A DNA stretch of 64,000 bases, from positions 124,001-188,000 of the forward strand of contig NZ_KB907125.1 in assembly GCF_000381825.1 (NCBI RefSeq). The letters are read 5' to 3'. Shown piece after piece: positions 1-8,354 of the stretch. The position numbers and the translations under genes were made by a program. This DNA comes from Thioalkalivibrio sp. ALJT (lineage in GTDB: Bacteria > Pseudomonadota > Gammaproteobacteria > Ectothiorhodospirales > Ectothiorhodospiraceae). Each line of letters begins with the position of its first letter. The first letter of the stretch is position 1. The notes under the pieces are model-generated. The model did no database searches, was not told where the DNA came from, and saw only the letters and a program-made list of their open reading frames with translations.

Positions 1-2
1 GG

Positions 3-35
3 CTGCGCAAGACACTGGAAGCGGAGAGTGCATGA
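3..35 (+). CDS. 3' end of an upstream gene (partial)
   Basis: An open frame runs in from before the window and ends at a TGA that overlaps the ATG of the RNA ligase gene (ATGA, 4-bp overlap). Only the last ten residues (LRKTLEAESA) are visible, so the product cannot be identified. The overlap suggests translational coupling with the ligase. That is inference from spacing alone. Confidence 0.55.
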   Translation: MRKTLEAESA

Positions 36-1135
36 TCGACCACGAGACCCTGCAGGACGCCATCACCGCGCACCGGGCCGAGGCCCTGACCTTCGACGGG
101 CTCGAATACGCCCGGCTGCTGGAGCCGGTCAACCACTACCCGCGCGGTTCGGTCGTATTGCCGGATGGCGCAGTGGTGCCGGGCTACCCGTCGATCGGGC
201 GCATCCAGTCACTGGAGGCCGGCCTGCCACGGCAGTTCGAGCAGCCGTTCTGGGCAGAGGAGAAGATCGACGGCTTCAACGTGCGCATCCTGCGCCGGGA
301 TGGCCGAGTCTGCGCCTTCAGTCGGGGCGGCTTTGTGTGCGCCTTCAGCACCGACCGGGTGCCCGATTTCGTGGACCTCGGGGTGTTCGACGCCGAGTCC
401 GACCTGGTGCTGTGCGCGGAGATCGCCGGACCGGATACCCCCTATCTGGAAGGTTCTACGCCGCGCGTCGCACAGGATGTCGGCCTGTTCGTGTTTGACC
501 TGATGCGGCTTGGCCGCCCCGGATTCGTGCCACAGGACGAGAAATTCGCCCTGATGCAGCGCCACCAGCTACCCCCGGCACCCCTGCACGGACGCTTCAC
601 GCCCGCGGACAGCGCAGCCCTCGGGCAGCTGATCCGGCAACTGGATGCGGAAGGGGCCGAGGGGCTGGTACTGAAGACCGCGGACGGCCAGCACCGCGCC
701 AAGTACGTGGCCGGGGGCTCCTGCATCAACGACATCCGCGTGTGCTCCGAGCAGCTGCTGGACCTGCCGCCGGAATACTTCACCAACCGCCTGACCCGCC
801 TGGCGGTGTTCCTCGCGGAGCACCCGCCCAGCGAACGTGCCGCCGTGGAACGGGAACTGGGCGAAGCCCTGCTGTCCGGGCTGGCGACCGCGGTGGACAA
901 GAGCCGGCGCGAGGGGCGCGTCGGCCATACCTACCGCTGCCGCTTCCGCGAGCGCGCGGGGGCACAGCGCTTTATCGACCACATGCAGGCAACCGGCGGG
1001 CGCCACGTGCGCTTCCTGCCGAACACCCCGCGGCAGGAAGAGAGCGGCTACTGGCTGCTGGAGTTCGAGCGCCTGTTCGATCGCATCACCGGCACCCTGG
1101 CCTCGGCCCTGGCGGGTGACCGGCAATACGACTGA
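32..1135 (+). CDS. ATP-dependent RNA ligase, Rnl3 / Pab1020 family
   Basis: A 367-residue nucleotidyltransferase-superfamily ligase, near the usual length for archaeal-type Rnl3 enzymes, which join or circularise RNA through an enzyme-AMP intermediate. Motif I is EEKIDGFNVR, with K78 as the predicted adenylated lysine. Motif III resembles GLFVFDLM (about 151-158), motif IV is EGLVLK (210-215), and motif V contains K224 in RAKYV. The C-terminal ~140 residues match the helical tail expected of the family. The start is fixed by the ATGA overlap with the upstream gene. The convergent neighbour encodes the PIN-domain protein known as the RNA ligase partner, which supports the call. The substrate RNA is unknown. 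A generic DNA ligase is unlikely because no OB-fold or BRCT region is apparent. Confidence 0.85.
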   Translation: MIDHETLQDAITAHRAEALTFDGLEYARLLEPVNHYPRGSVVLPDGAVVPGYPSIGRIQSLEAGLPRQFEQPFWAEEKIDGFNVRILRRDGRVCAFSRGGFVCAFSTDRVPDFVDLGVFDAESDLVLCAEIAGPDTPYLEGSTPRVAQDVGLFVFDLMRLGRPGFVPQDEKFALMQRHQLPPAPLHGRFTPADSAALGQLIRQLDAEGAEGLVLKTADGQHRAKYVAGGSCINDIRVCSEQLLDLPPEYFTNRLTRLAVFLAEHPPSERAAVERELGEALLSGLATAVDKSRREGRVGHTYRCRFRERAGAQRFIDHMQATGGRHVRFLPNTPRQEESGYWLLEFERLFDRITGTLASALAGDRQYD

Positions 1136-1139
1136 GCCC

Positions 1140-1197
1140 TTCGCCTGCAAGCAGGCTCCTGCAAAGCAGGACCTGTAGGAGCCTGCTTGCAGGCGAA
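1140..1197. repeat. REP-like palindrome between convergent genes
   Basis: Two near-identical arms (TTCGCCTGCAAGCAGGCTCC and its reverse complement) surround a short spacer and would form a long hairpin. It lies just after the RNA ligase stop and before the partner gene's stop, so it could terminate both transcripts. The same core (GGAGCCTGCTTGCAGGCGAA) recurs at 52662-52682 and 52964-52984, with a variant at 63186-63209. Confidence 0.8.
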
Positions 1198-1223
1198 CAC
1201 GGGAAAGGCCCCGACTTGCGGCC

Positions 1224-1823
1224 TCAGGCGCTGCCCTGACCGGGGATCCCCGACTCGGAGAGATTCTCCATCACCTGGCGCAGGTAGTCGGCGGTGACCA
1301 GCTTGATGCCCATGCGATTGCCCAGCTTGCGCATGCCCTCGTCGGCGCTGGCCAGCTCGGCATCCAGCTCCATCGCCAGCAGCACGGCATCGACGTCCTC
1401 GCGCGAGTCCACCAGGCCCTTGCGCATCGCCTCACGAAAACGCTCACGCAGCTGCGTGATCAATTCCGGGCGCAGCGAATCGGCCGCCCCCGCCTGGCGG
1501 GTATGCTCCTCGGCGATGCGCAGGCCACGGTCAATGCGGGTGCGCACCTCGTCGATGAACTCGTAGAGGATGTCGCTTGGCAGGGTCAGGGCGAAGCGCC
1601 GCGGCGAGCGCACCCACACCACCGTCTCGAAGTCCGCGGCCAGGGTCTGGAGGTCGCGCATGCCGCGAAACTCGTCATAGACCGAAAGCGGCATGTAGAA
1701 CTCGGCGGGACAGTGCCGAGCCAGGGTGAGAAAGGTCCGCAGGATATCCTCCGGGTCCTCGCCAAACTGTCCGGCCACATGCGGGTTGGTGAAGACGCTG
1801 GTATCGAGCACGAAACGGCGCAT
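1224..1823 (-). CDS. RNA ligase partner protein, PIN domain (MJ_0950 family)
   Basis: A 199-residue protein opening with the PIN-type motif MRRFVLDTSVFTNP (Asp7) and carrying later conserved acidic residues in SREDVDAVLL and VTADYLRQV. This matches the family annotated as RNA ligase partner, MJ_0950 type, which co-occurs with Rnl3 ligases. PIN domains are usually metal-dependent ribonucleases, so a cut-and-join role with the ligase is plausible but not shown here. The ATG was chosen because AGGAGG lies eight bases upstream; longer in-frame extensions lack conservation and run into the divergent HDOD gene's start region. It is convergent with the ligase gene across a REP-like palindrome. Confidence 0.85.
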   Translation of the reverse strand: MRRFVLDTSVFTNPHVAGQFGEDPEDILRTFLTLARHCPAEFYMPLSVYDEFRGMRDLQTLAADFETVVWVRSPRRFALTLPSDILYEFIDEVRTRIDRGLRIAEEHTRQAGAADSLRPELITQLRERFREAMRKGLVDSREDVDAVLLAMELDAELASADEGMRKLGNRMGIKLVTADYLRQVMENLSESGIPGQGSA

Positions 1824-1951
1824 GGATGACCTCCTGTCGACTCGCTTCATCTTCGGCAGGGCCGGCCGGCCCGTCAACCAGCATGGCGCGGACGGGCCAG
1901 CGACGTATGGCATAATCAGCGCCTCTACGCCGCCCCGGACAGGGAACGCCC

Positions 1952-2803
1952 TTGGCCACTCGAACGGAAGTTGAACAGTTTCTGGACCGACTGCGTCAGG
2001 ACCTCGAACGCCAACACATCGAGATCCCGACCCTGCCCGACGTGTCGGTGCAGGCACTGTTCATTACACAGGACGCGTCCAGCTCCATTATCGACCTGGT
2101 CAAACTGGTCTCGCGTGACACCGCACTTGCCGCACGGCTGATCCGGCATGCGAACAGCCCGGCCTATCGCGGGCTGTCGCACTGCTCGACCATTCGTTCG
2201 GCGGTGACGCGCCTGGGCATGGAACGCACACGCCAGACCATCATGGCCCTGTCGATGAAGACGGTCTTTCAGAGCGGCAACGAGACCATCCGCGAGCGCA
2301 TGGAGGCTCTGTGGAACCACAGTCTGGAGGTGGCCATCATCAGCTACCTGCTGGCCCGCCGCCACCCCCATCTGGACCCGGATACCGCGCTGCTTGCGGG
2401 CCTGGTCCACGACATCGGCATGATCCCGATCCTGCGCCGCGCGGAGAAGACACCCGAGATCTACGAGGACCCGCGTGCCCTGCAAGCGGCGGCGGATGCT
2501 GCGCATGTCGCGATCGGCCGCGCGATGCTGAAGAGCTGGAACTTCGAGCCCGAGATCATCCGGGCCGTCAGCGAACACGAAAACCTCGACCGCCAGCCGG
2601 AGAGAGGCGCGCCGGTGAACTACTGCGACATCCTGCAGGCCGCGAACATCGAGAGCCACAACGCCACGCAGCATCGCCTGGCCCACATCGACCGCAGCTC
2701 GGTCGCCTCCATCCGCCGTCTGGCGGCCAAGTCCGACACCACCCGCCTGAACTGGGAAGACGACGCGATCGGCCTGGAACACGTCAACCAGATGATTGAA
2801 TGA
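1952..2803 (+). CDS. HDOD domain signalling protein
   Basis: A 283-residue protein with an HDOD fold, a catalytically degenerate relative of HD phosphohydrolases. It begins with a region rich in charged helices, followed by IPTLPDVSVQALFITQD, a typical HDOD opening, and a later LVHDIGMIPIL segment. HDOD proteins act in signalling and c-di-GMP or phosphorelay networks, mostly as protein-interaction modules. The predicted start is TTG with a weak ribosome site; no ATG fits better because the HDOD core begins soon after. It is divergent from the PIN partner gene. The neighbouring BLUF and GGDEF genes suggest a local signalling cluster, but no direct link is visible. Confidence 0.82.
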   Translation: MATRTEVEQFLDRLRQDLERQHIEIPTLPDVSVQALFITQDASSSIIDLVKLVSRDTALAARLIRHANSPAYRGLSHCSTIRSAVTRLGMERTRQTIMALSMKTVFQSGNETIRERMEALWNHSLEVAIISYLLARRHPHLDPDTALLAGLVHDIGMIPILRRAEKTPEIYEDPRALQAAADAAHVAIGRAMLKSWNFEPEIIRAVSEHENLDRQPERGAPVNYCDILQAANIESHNATQHRLAHIDRSSVASIRRLAAKSDTTRLNWEDDAIGLEHVNQMIE

Positions 2804-2857
2804 ACCCCGCGGGGCTGGGGCGATCTTCTTTCTTATCGTCCCGGAACGGGCGCCCGC

Positions 2858-3139
2858 ATGCCCGCCATTCTCCAGCTGCTCTACGCCTCGCGCATCACCT
2901 TCCGCGAGAACGCCTCCAGCCAGGACATCGAGCCCGAAGTCCGCCGCATCCTGATGCAGTCACGCCAGAACGAACCGCGCAGCGGGGTTGTCGGCGCGCT
3001 CTATTACGGGGATGGCGACTTCTTCCAGTGTCTGGAGGGCGAGCCCGAGGCCGTACGCGACACCCTGGAGCGGATCCTGCGTGACGATCGCCACGAGGAG
3101 GTCCGGATATTGCGCGAGCAACCGCCAGGGAAACACTGA
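2858..3139 (+). CDS. Short BLUF-domain (blue-light flavin) protein, C-terminus shortened
   Basis: Ninety-three residues match the BLUF fold, a FAD-binding blue-light sensor. The N-terminal strand holds the photoactive tyrosine (LLYASRITF, Tyr9), and GDFFQCLEGE supplies the conserved glutamine and the LEG motif. BLUF domains normally extend a further strand and helices after the position where this ORF ends (RILREQPPGKH). The stop codon lies inside a palindromic repeat, so the tail may have been cut by repeat insertion. It sits downstream of the HDOD gene and converges on the GGDEF gene, and BLUF proteins often control c-di-GMP enzymes. Whether this short form still folds and binds flavin is uncertain. 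Confidence 0.75.
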   Translation: MPAILQLLYASRITFRENASSQDIEPEVRRILMQSRQNEPRSGVVGALYYGDGDFFQCLEGEPEAVRDTLERILRDDRHEEVRILREQPPGKH

Positions 3140-3189
3140 TTCATGTACACGCTCGCGCTCGAGTGTGCACATTGATCAGAGTTTCCTTA
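3128..3189. repeat. Palindromic repeat between BLUF and GGDEF genes (MITE-end family)
   Basis: Two diverged arms, GGAAACACTGATTCATGTAC and GGAAACTCTGATCAATGTGC, face each other around CTCGAG. They resemble the terminal inverted repeats of the complete element at 20287-20589. The left arm contains the BLUF stop (TGA) and the right edge contributes the TAA of the convergent GGDEF gene. It could also serve as a bidirectional terminator. Confidence 0.75.
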
Positions 3190-4869
3190 AGACGCGGGCG
3201 CCGGGAACGCCTGCTGGATTTGATCGCGCCCACCCCGCTTGGCCCGGTAGAGCGCCTCGTCGGCGGCGACCAGTAGATTGGTACCATCCTCCTCGGGATA
3301 GTCAGCCGAACACACCATGCCGATCGAGATCGTGCAACCGAAGCGCTCGTCCCGATGGTTGAAATTCAGAGCAGCGAAGTTGCGGCGGATATCCTCGAGC
3401 ACCCGCCGGGCATTCTCCGCGTCGCATTCCGGCAGCACCGCGACAAACTCCTCCCCGCCATAGCGGCCGATGATGTCGGACTGGCGCAGGCGCTGCCGCA
3501 GCAGGGTCGCGGTCGACATAATCACCACATCTCCCACGGCATGCCCGTAAAAATCGTTGACCCTCTTGAAGTGGTCGATGTCGAGCATCGCAAGCGTAAC
3601 GGGTTGCCCGATCCGGCGGGCGCGCAACACCTCCCGACTGGCGGCCTCCTTGATGCTGGCGTGCTTGAGCAGTCCGGTCAGACTGTCCTTGCTGATCCGC
3701 TCCTCCAGCTGGCGTGCGCGCGCGATCCGCGAACGGGCGGCTGCCACCAGTTGCACGTCGGAAATCGGCTTGGTCAGAAAGTCGTCCGCGCCCCGACCCA
3801 TGGCCTCGATCTGGCGCTCGATATCGGTTTCCGCGGACAGATACACAATCGGCAGATGGGTACAGGCCTCGTGCTGGCGGATCACCCCCGCCAGGTCTGT
3901 GCCCGCGTATTCGGGCATGTACAGATCCATCAGAACCAATTCCGGCCGGAACGCGGCGATCGTATCCATGATGTTGCGCGGCGCGTCCAGTACACGGGCT
4001 TCCATCCCGGCCGCGGTCAGTACCAGCCGCATATGCTCGGCGAGGTCGGCGTCGTCGTCCACGATCAGCACTCGCTGCGCAGGTGCATGGCGCTCATCGA
4101 AGATCTGCGAGATGCGGCTCACGAGCCGGGGTACATCCAGCGGTTTCAGGAAATACCCCTGCGCGCCCAGCTGCACCGCGCGCACACGCGACGGAAAGTC
4201 ATCCTTGTCGGAGAGAAAGATCAACGGGCACCCCAGCGCTTTCAACTCGGGGCAGTCCACCAGCCTTGCGGTTGCATTTTCACGGCCTTCGTCCAGCATC
4301 ACGTCGATCAGCAGCAGATCCGGCTGCTCACCCTCCACCGCACGTTTGAGCGCATCAATGCCGTCGAATACCCGAACCTCATAGTTGAAGGACTGGAGCT
4401 GCGGCCCGAGCTGGCCGGCCAGTTCCGCATCGTCTTCGACCAGCCATACTTTCTGGACACTGTCCGCAGTGCGTGGAGCCTCCGGGAGCACACCCGCATC
4501 CGATTGTTCCGAGGGCTCCATCGATTGGGCGGGTACGGTGCAGTAGAGTCCTGCGATCTCGTCCGCCAGCCACTGACGACTCGCAGCATCCAGTGCCAGC
4601 GCCTTCGCTCCAAGCCAGCTGCCGATCCGCTGCTCCAGCACACGCGCGGCGGCACTCAACTCCGCACAGCCGAAACTGCCCCCGCTGCCGGCCAGCTTGT
4701 GCAGACGCTGTTGCAGTTCGTCCAGCACCGCGCGGTCCTGCTCCTTCCCGGCCAACCGGCCCTGCAAAGCACTCAGTGCAGCCAGATCATCCGGCAGTTG
4801 TTGCAGATACCGAGCACGCAGTTGTGCCAGACGGTCCTTCAAGGCCTGCTCGGCACCAGCACTTGTCAT
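3187..4869 (-). CDS. Hpt-REC-REC-GGDEF response regulator / diguanylate cyclase
   Basis: A 560-residue cytoplasmic multidomain regulator. An Hpt domain comes first (HKLAGSGGSFG, phospho-accepting His57). Receiver 1 follows (about 140-255, LVEDD and Asp189), then receiver 2 (about 266-385, VDDD and Asp315, KP at 367-368). A GGDEF domain ends the protein (YGGEEF, catalytic loop at 471-475). An allosteric I-site RQSD lies five residues before GGEEF, so product inhibition by c-di-GMP is expected. Hpt plus two receivers suggests an internal phosphorelay ending in cyclase control. It overlaps the upstream CheY-like gene by 4 bp (ATGA), which marks it as the last gene of the kinase operon. The stop codon lies at the edge of a palindromic repeat. 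Confidence 0.9.
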   Translation of the reverse strand: MTSAGAEQALKDRLAQLRARYLQQLPDDLAALSALQGRLAGKEQDRAVLDELQQRLHKLAGSGGSFGCAELSAAARVLEQRIGSWLGAKALALDAASRQWLADEIAGLYCTVPAQSMEPSEQSDAGVLPEAPRTADSVQKVWLVEDDAELAGQLGPQLQSFNYEVRVFDGIDALKRAVEGEQPDLLLIDVMLDEGRENATARLVDCPELKALGCPLIFLSDKDDFPSRVRAVQLGAQGYFLKPLDVPRLVSRISQIFDERHAPAQRVLIVDDDADLAEHMRLVLTAAGMEARVLDAPRNIMDTIAAFRPELVLMDLYMPEYAGTDLAGVIRQHEACTHLPIVYLSAETDIERQIEAMGRGADDFLTKPISDVQLVAAARSRIARARQLEERISKDSLTGLLKHASIKEAASREVLRARRIGQPVTLAMLDIDHFKRVNDFYGHAVGDVVIMSTATLLRQRLRQSDIIGRYGGEEFVAVLPECDAENARRVLEDIRRNFAALNFNHRDERFGCTISIGMVCSADYPEEDGTNLLVAADEALYRAKRGGRDQIQQAFPAPAS

Positions 4870-5249
4870 GCAACCCCCTGCCAGATCCGCCGTACCTCGT
4901 CGGAAAGCGTCATGGGGTCGAACGGTTTGGCGATCACGTCACGCGCCCCCAGCGACTTGTAGTGTGCGATCTCGGAGGGCTGCACCTTGGCGGTCATGAA
5001 CGCCACCGGCACCTCGGCCAGTGCCGGAATGCCACGCAAGGCCTCCAGGGTCGTTGGGCCATCCATCCCCGGCATCATCACATCCAGCAGGATCAGGTCC
5101 GGCGCAAAGGCCTCGGCATCGCGTACCGCCTCCTCACCCGAGGCGCAGGTCTTCACGGCATAACCACCCACCGTCTCCAGGGCCAGCGCGGCAATTGCCT
5201 GAATATCCGGCTCGTCTTCGACATAGAGAATGCGCTGCAACTCGGACAT
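4866..5249 (-). CDS. CheY-like single-domain response regulator
   Basis: A stand-alone receiver of 127 residues: acidic pocket EDEPD near residue 11, phospho-acceptor Asp56 in LILLDVMMPGMDG, and the switch lysine in IAKPFDPMTL. It lacks an output domain and likely shuttles phosphate between the kinases encoded upstream and the Hpt of the next gene, or acts on another target. It overlaps the GGDEF gene by 4 bp and follows the PBP-type kinase gene by 60 bp. Its partner assignment is inference from gene order. Confidence 0.9.
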   Translation of the reverse strand: MSELQRILYVEDEPDIQAIAALALETVGGYAVKTCASGEEAVRDAEAFAPDLILLDVMMPGMDGPTTLEALRGIPALAEVPVAFMTAKVQPSEIAHYKSLGARDVIAKPFDPMTLSDEVRRIWQGVA

Positions 5250-5309
5250 TTTCGAATCCCCTGGGGTGGACCGCTACAGGTCCGTGGCGTGCCGGCCGTA
5301 GCCGCACCC

Positions 5310-8300
5310 TCATTCTGAACTGGATGGATAACCATCCGTGTCGCGGGCAAGCGGCAACTCGAACCAGAATGTCGCTCCCACACCCTCCACGGAGTCGAAG
5401 CCTATACGCCCGCCCATATGTTCTACCAGTTCCCGGCTAATCGCGAGGCCGAGCCCGGTCCCGCCCTTCGTTCGGCTGTCGGAGCCATCCGCCTGTGCGA
5501 ATTTCCCGAAAATCTGCTCGCGGAAGTTGTCCGGTACACCTGGCCCGTCATCCGCCACACTGACCCGGACGCCTTCAGTCGGTTCATTCAACGCCTGCAC
5601 CGAAACCCGCACGCTGCCCCCCGGGGGCGAGAACTTCACTGCGTTCGACAGAAGATTGGCGAGCACCTGCAACAGGCGCTGGTCATCGACCCGAACCGTA
5701 ACCCCGGGCGCGCCACTCTCGAGCACCAGCTGGACCTGGTGCTGTTCGGCATAACCCCGATAGCTCTCGAGCGCCTGTTCGAGTAGCGGCTCGAGCGGCT
5801 CCGCACGCATATCGAAGTGCAGCTTGCCCGCCGCGATTTTCTCCATATCGAGCAGATCGTTGATCAATAGCGTCAGCCGCTGGCTGTTGCGCTGGGCAAT
5901 CGTGACCATTTCGCCGACCTTCTCCGGCAATGCACCAAGCGCGCCGCTGGCCACCATCCCAAGGGCCCCCGAGATCGACGTCAGTGGCGTACGCAGTTCG
6001 TGGCTCACCGTGGAGACGAACTCGTTCTTCATGCGCTCCACCCGCTTGCGTTCGGTGATATCGCGCACAACCCCCACATAGAGAGGCTCGCCGTGTTGCC
6101 TGACCTCCGATACAGAAACTTCCATCGGGAACACGGTTCCATCCTTGCGGCGCCCCTGCAGTTCCCTGCTGGTGCCAATCACCCGCCGGTTCCCCGTGGC
6201 CTGATAATGACGCAGGTAAAAGTCATGGCTCTCACGATCAGGCCCGGTCATCAACACGCTTACATTGCGACCGGCAACCTCACGGGGCGTATACCCGAAG
6301 ATGCGACTTGCACCCGGATTGAACGACTGGATCAACCCATCGCGATCGATCGTGATGATCCCGTCCACGATGTTATCGATGATCGTCTGCGTGCGAAGCG
6401 CCTGCTCCGCCAGGGCTCGCTCCGCCTCCATACGCTCGGTAACGTCTTCGTTCACGCCAATCGCCCGCACGACAATACCGGCTGCGTCGGTTATCGCCTG
6501 TGCCATGGCGCGAATATGACGTGTCGCCCCATCGCCCCGGAGAATTCGGAACGTGAACTCGCGGGGTGTCCCGGGGCGTTCAAGGATCGTTTCGAGGCTA
6601 GCTTCTGCGTGCTCCACGTCTTCGGGCAGCAAGGCGCGCCTCCAGTCATCGGCATGGTGACCAAAATCGCGGGGTAACACGCCGTAAAGACGGAACATCC
6701 CGGAATCCCAGTCAAGCCGCCCACTGGTCAGGTTCAAATCCCATACACCCAGATGCGCCGCCTCGGTCGCCAGCGTCAACTGCTGGGTGGCATCCCGGAA
6801 GCGCTGCTCGCTCTCGCGCAATTTGCGTTCAGCCTGCTTGCGGTCGGTTATGTCGGTGTAGACGGCAAGCCAGACCTCACCCTGCACCGGGTGGGTGAAG
6901 GTACTGAATGAAGCCATACAGTAGAGTTCGGTGCCATTCTGGTGCCGCTGTCGCAGCTCCCCTTCCCAGGCGCCATGTTGCAGAATGCTGGCGGCGACAT
7001 CCTGCAGCCGACTGGCGCCAGATTCGCGATCAGGCGGGCCGAGCTGCTGCCACGGCGTGTTGACCAGTCCGCCACGCTCGTATCCAAACATCTTCTCGGC
7101 GCCGGCATTGGCATAGATGACGGTCTGGCTGCCCGAATCGATCAGCAACACCCCGCCGTACATCTGCTCGAGCATCCGCGCCTGCAGACGAATGTCGTCC
7201 TCCAGGGTGGCGTGACTGCTGATTTTCTGGTGACGGTAGCGCTCGGGAATCACCGGGGGCTGTAGTTCGAATGCCTGGATGATGTCGAAGACACCCTCGC
7301 GGTTGCATCGCGTCAGATAGCAGTTGACCGCGGCATGCTGGGTCTCCGGGTCCATCACCACGCTGCCCTGTGGCGCCGTCACGCGGACGGTCTTGAGTGC
7401 GTCGACCAGCGCCTCGGAATCGATACTGCCGGCGGCATTGGCTGCGGCGGCAAACGCCTTCACACAGACATAAGCGCCTTCGCTGAAGTTGGTGAGGGTG
7501 CCATTGCCGTGCGGCCAGATGCCATTGACACCTGGCATCTGTGCCAGCCGCTCCATGAAATTACGATTGGCATCGCTGTCCACGCTCATGAAATAGGTGT
7601 TGCTGGAGTACAGGCCCTCACGCACCTGTGGCGGCAGCTTGCTCGCCATCATCTCGTCGTAGTGCCCCATAACCACTGCAATACCCGACTTGAGTCCACG
7701 CTCGGAAAAGCGCGTAAGCAGGTTGATCTGGTCGGCGCCGGCAAAGTACGGCACAAAGACGTCCGGAGCAGCCGCCGCAACAACGTCGAGCAGGCGATCG
7801 ATCTCCTCTACGGCCACGCCGATGTCGCGGTATTCCTCACCCAGTGATTCACCGCCGCACTTCGCCAACGCGTCCCTGGCGGCTGCAATGGAGCCGCGGG
7901 GCCATTCGTAGTTGTTGCCGGCAAAGAAAAACCGCGGGCCGTACTGCTCCCGCATGTAGGGGATCATGCGGTCGATCTGCTGATTGGGCAGGGCGGCGAA
8001 GTGGAAGAAATAGCGGCTATCGATACTGCCTTCGTGGAAGGAAAAATTGAGCTGCGGAACCCGGTTCGGTTCGGCCACGCGATAGGCAACGGCGATACGG
8101 GAGTTGGACAGCAGGTTGCCAATGATGGCGGCGCAGCCATGCTGCTTGACCAGTTTTTCCGCTGCGGCGACCGCGCTCTCCGGCAAACTGCCGTCATCCT
8201 CGACCACAAGCTCCAGTGGCCGGCCCAGCACACCGCCCTGTTCGTTGATCTCGGCACAGGCGATCTCTGCGGCGCGGAGGATCTCCGTTCCGTATATGCT

Positions 8301-8354
8301 GACCAGGCCGGTCAGTGGCGGCATCAGGCCGAGCCTTACGCTCTCCATATTCAC
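5310..8354 (-). CDS. Soluble histidine kinase with N-terminal AmiC/urea-type binding-protein domain and PAS repeats
   Basis: A 1014-residue protein. Residues about 5-375 form a type-1 periplasmic-binding-protein fold of the AmiC/branched-chain amino acid/urea class (GLMPPLTGLVSIYGTE near the start, INEQGGVLGRPLELV). There is no signal peptide or membrane segment, so the sensor appears cytoplasmic, as in AmiC. Three PAS-type regions follow (roughly 385-770, with PAS-associated endings such as YTDITDRKQAE and VRDITERKRVE). HisKA has His785 in SHELRTPL, and the HATPase carries the N box (NLLSNAVKF), DDGPGV and GGTGLGLAIS. It overlaps the upstream kinase gene by 4 bp. A small amide, urea or amino-acid-like cytosolic ligand is plausible but unproven. 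Confidence 0.88.
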   Translation of the reverse strand: MNMESVRLGLMPPLTGLVSIYGTEILRAAEIACAEINEQGGVLGRPLELVVEDDGSLPESAVAAAEKLVKQHGCAAIIGNLLSNSRIAVAYRVAEPNRVPQLNFSFHEGSIDSRYFFHFAALPNQQIDRMIPYMREQYGPRFFFAGNNYEWPRGSIAAARDALAKCGGESLGEEYRDIGVAVEEIDRLLDVVAAAAPDVFVPYFAGADQINLLTRFSERGLKSGIAVVMGHYDEMMASKLPPQVREGLYSSNTYFMSVDSDANRNFMERLAQMPGVNGIWPHGNGTLTNFSEGAYVCVKAFAAAANAAGSIDSEALVDALKTVRVTAPQGSVVMDPETQHAAVNCYLTRCNREGVFDIIQAFELQPPVIPERYRHQKISSHATLEDDIRLQARMLEQMYGGVLLIDSGSQTVIYANAGAEKMFGYERGGLVNTPWQQLGPPDRESGASRLQDVAASILQHGAWEGELRQRHQNGTELYCMASFSTFTHPVQGEVWLAVYTDITDRKQAERKLRESEQRFRDATQQLTLATEAAHLGVWDLNLTSGRLDWDSGMFRLYGVLPRDFGHHADDWRRALLPEDVEHAEASLETILERPGTPREFTFRILRGDGATRHIRAMAQAITDAAGIVVRAIGVNEDVTERMEAERALAEQALRTQTIIDNIVDGIITIDRDGLIQSFNPGASRIFGYTPREVAGRNVSVLMTGPDRESHDFYLRHYQATGNRRVIGTSRELQGRRKDGTVFPMEVSVSEVRQHGEPLYVGVVRDITERKRVERMKNEFVSTVSHELRTPLTSISGALGMVASGALGALPEKVGEMVTIAQRNSQRLTLLINDLLDMEKIAAGKLHFDMRAEPLEPLLEQALESYRGYAEQHQVQLVLESGAPGVTVRVDDQRLLQVLANLLSNAVKFSPPGGSVRVSVQALNEPTEGVRVSVADDGPGVPDNFREQIFGKFAQADGSDSRTKGGTGLGLAISRELVEHMGGRIGFDSVEGVGATFWFELPLARDTDGYPSSSE

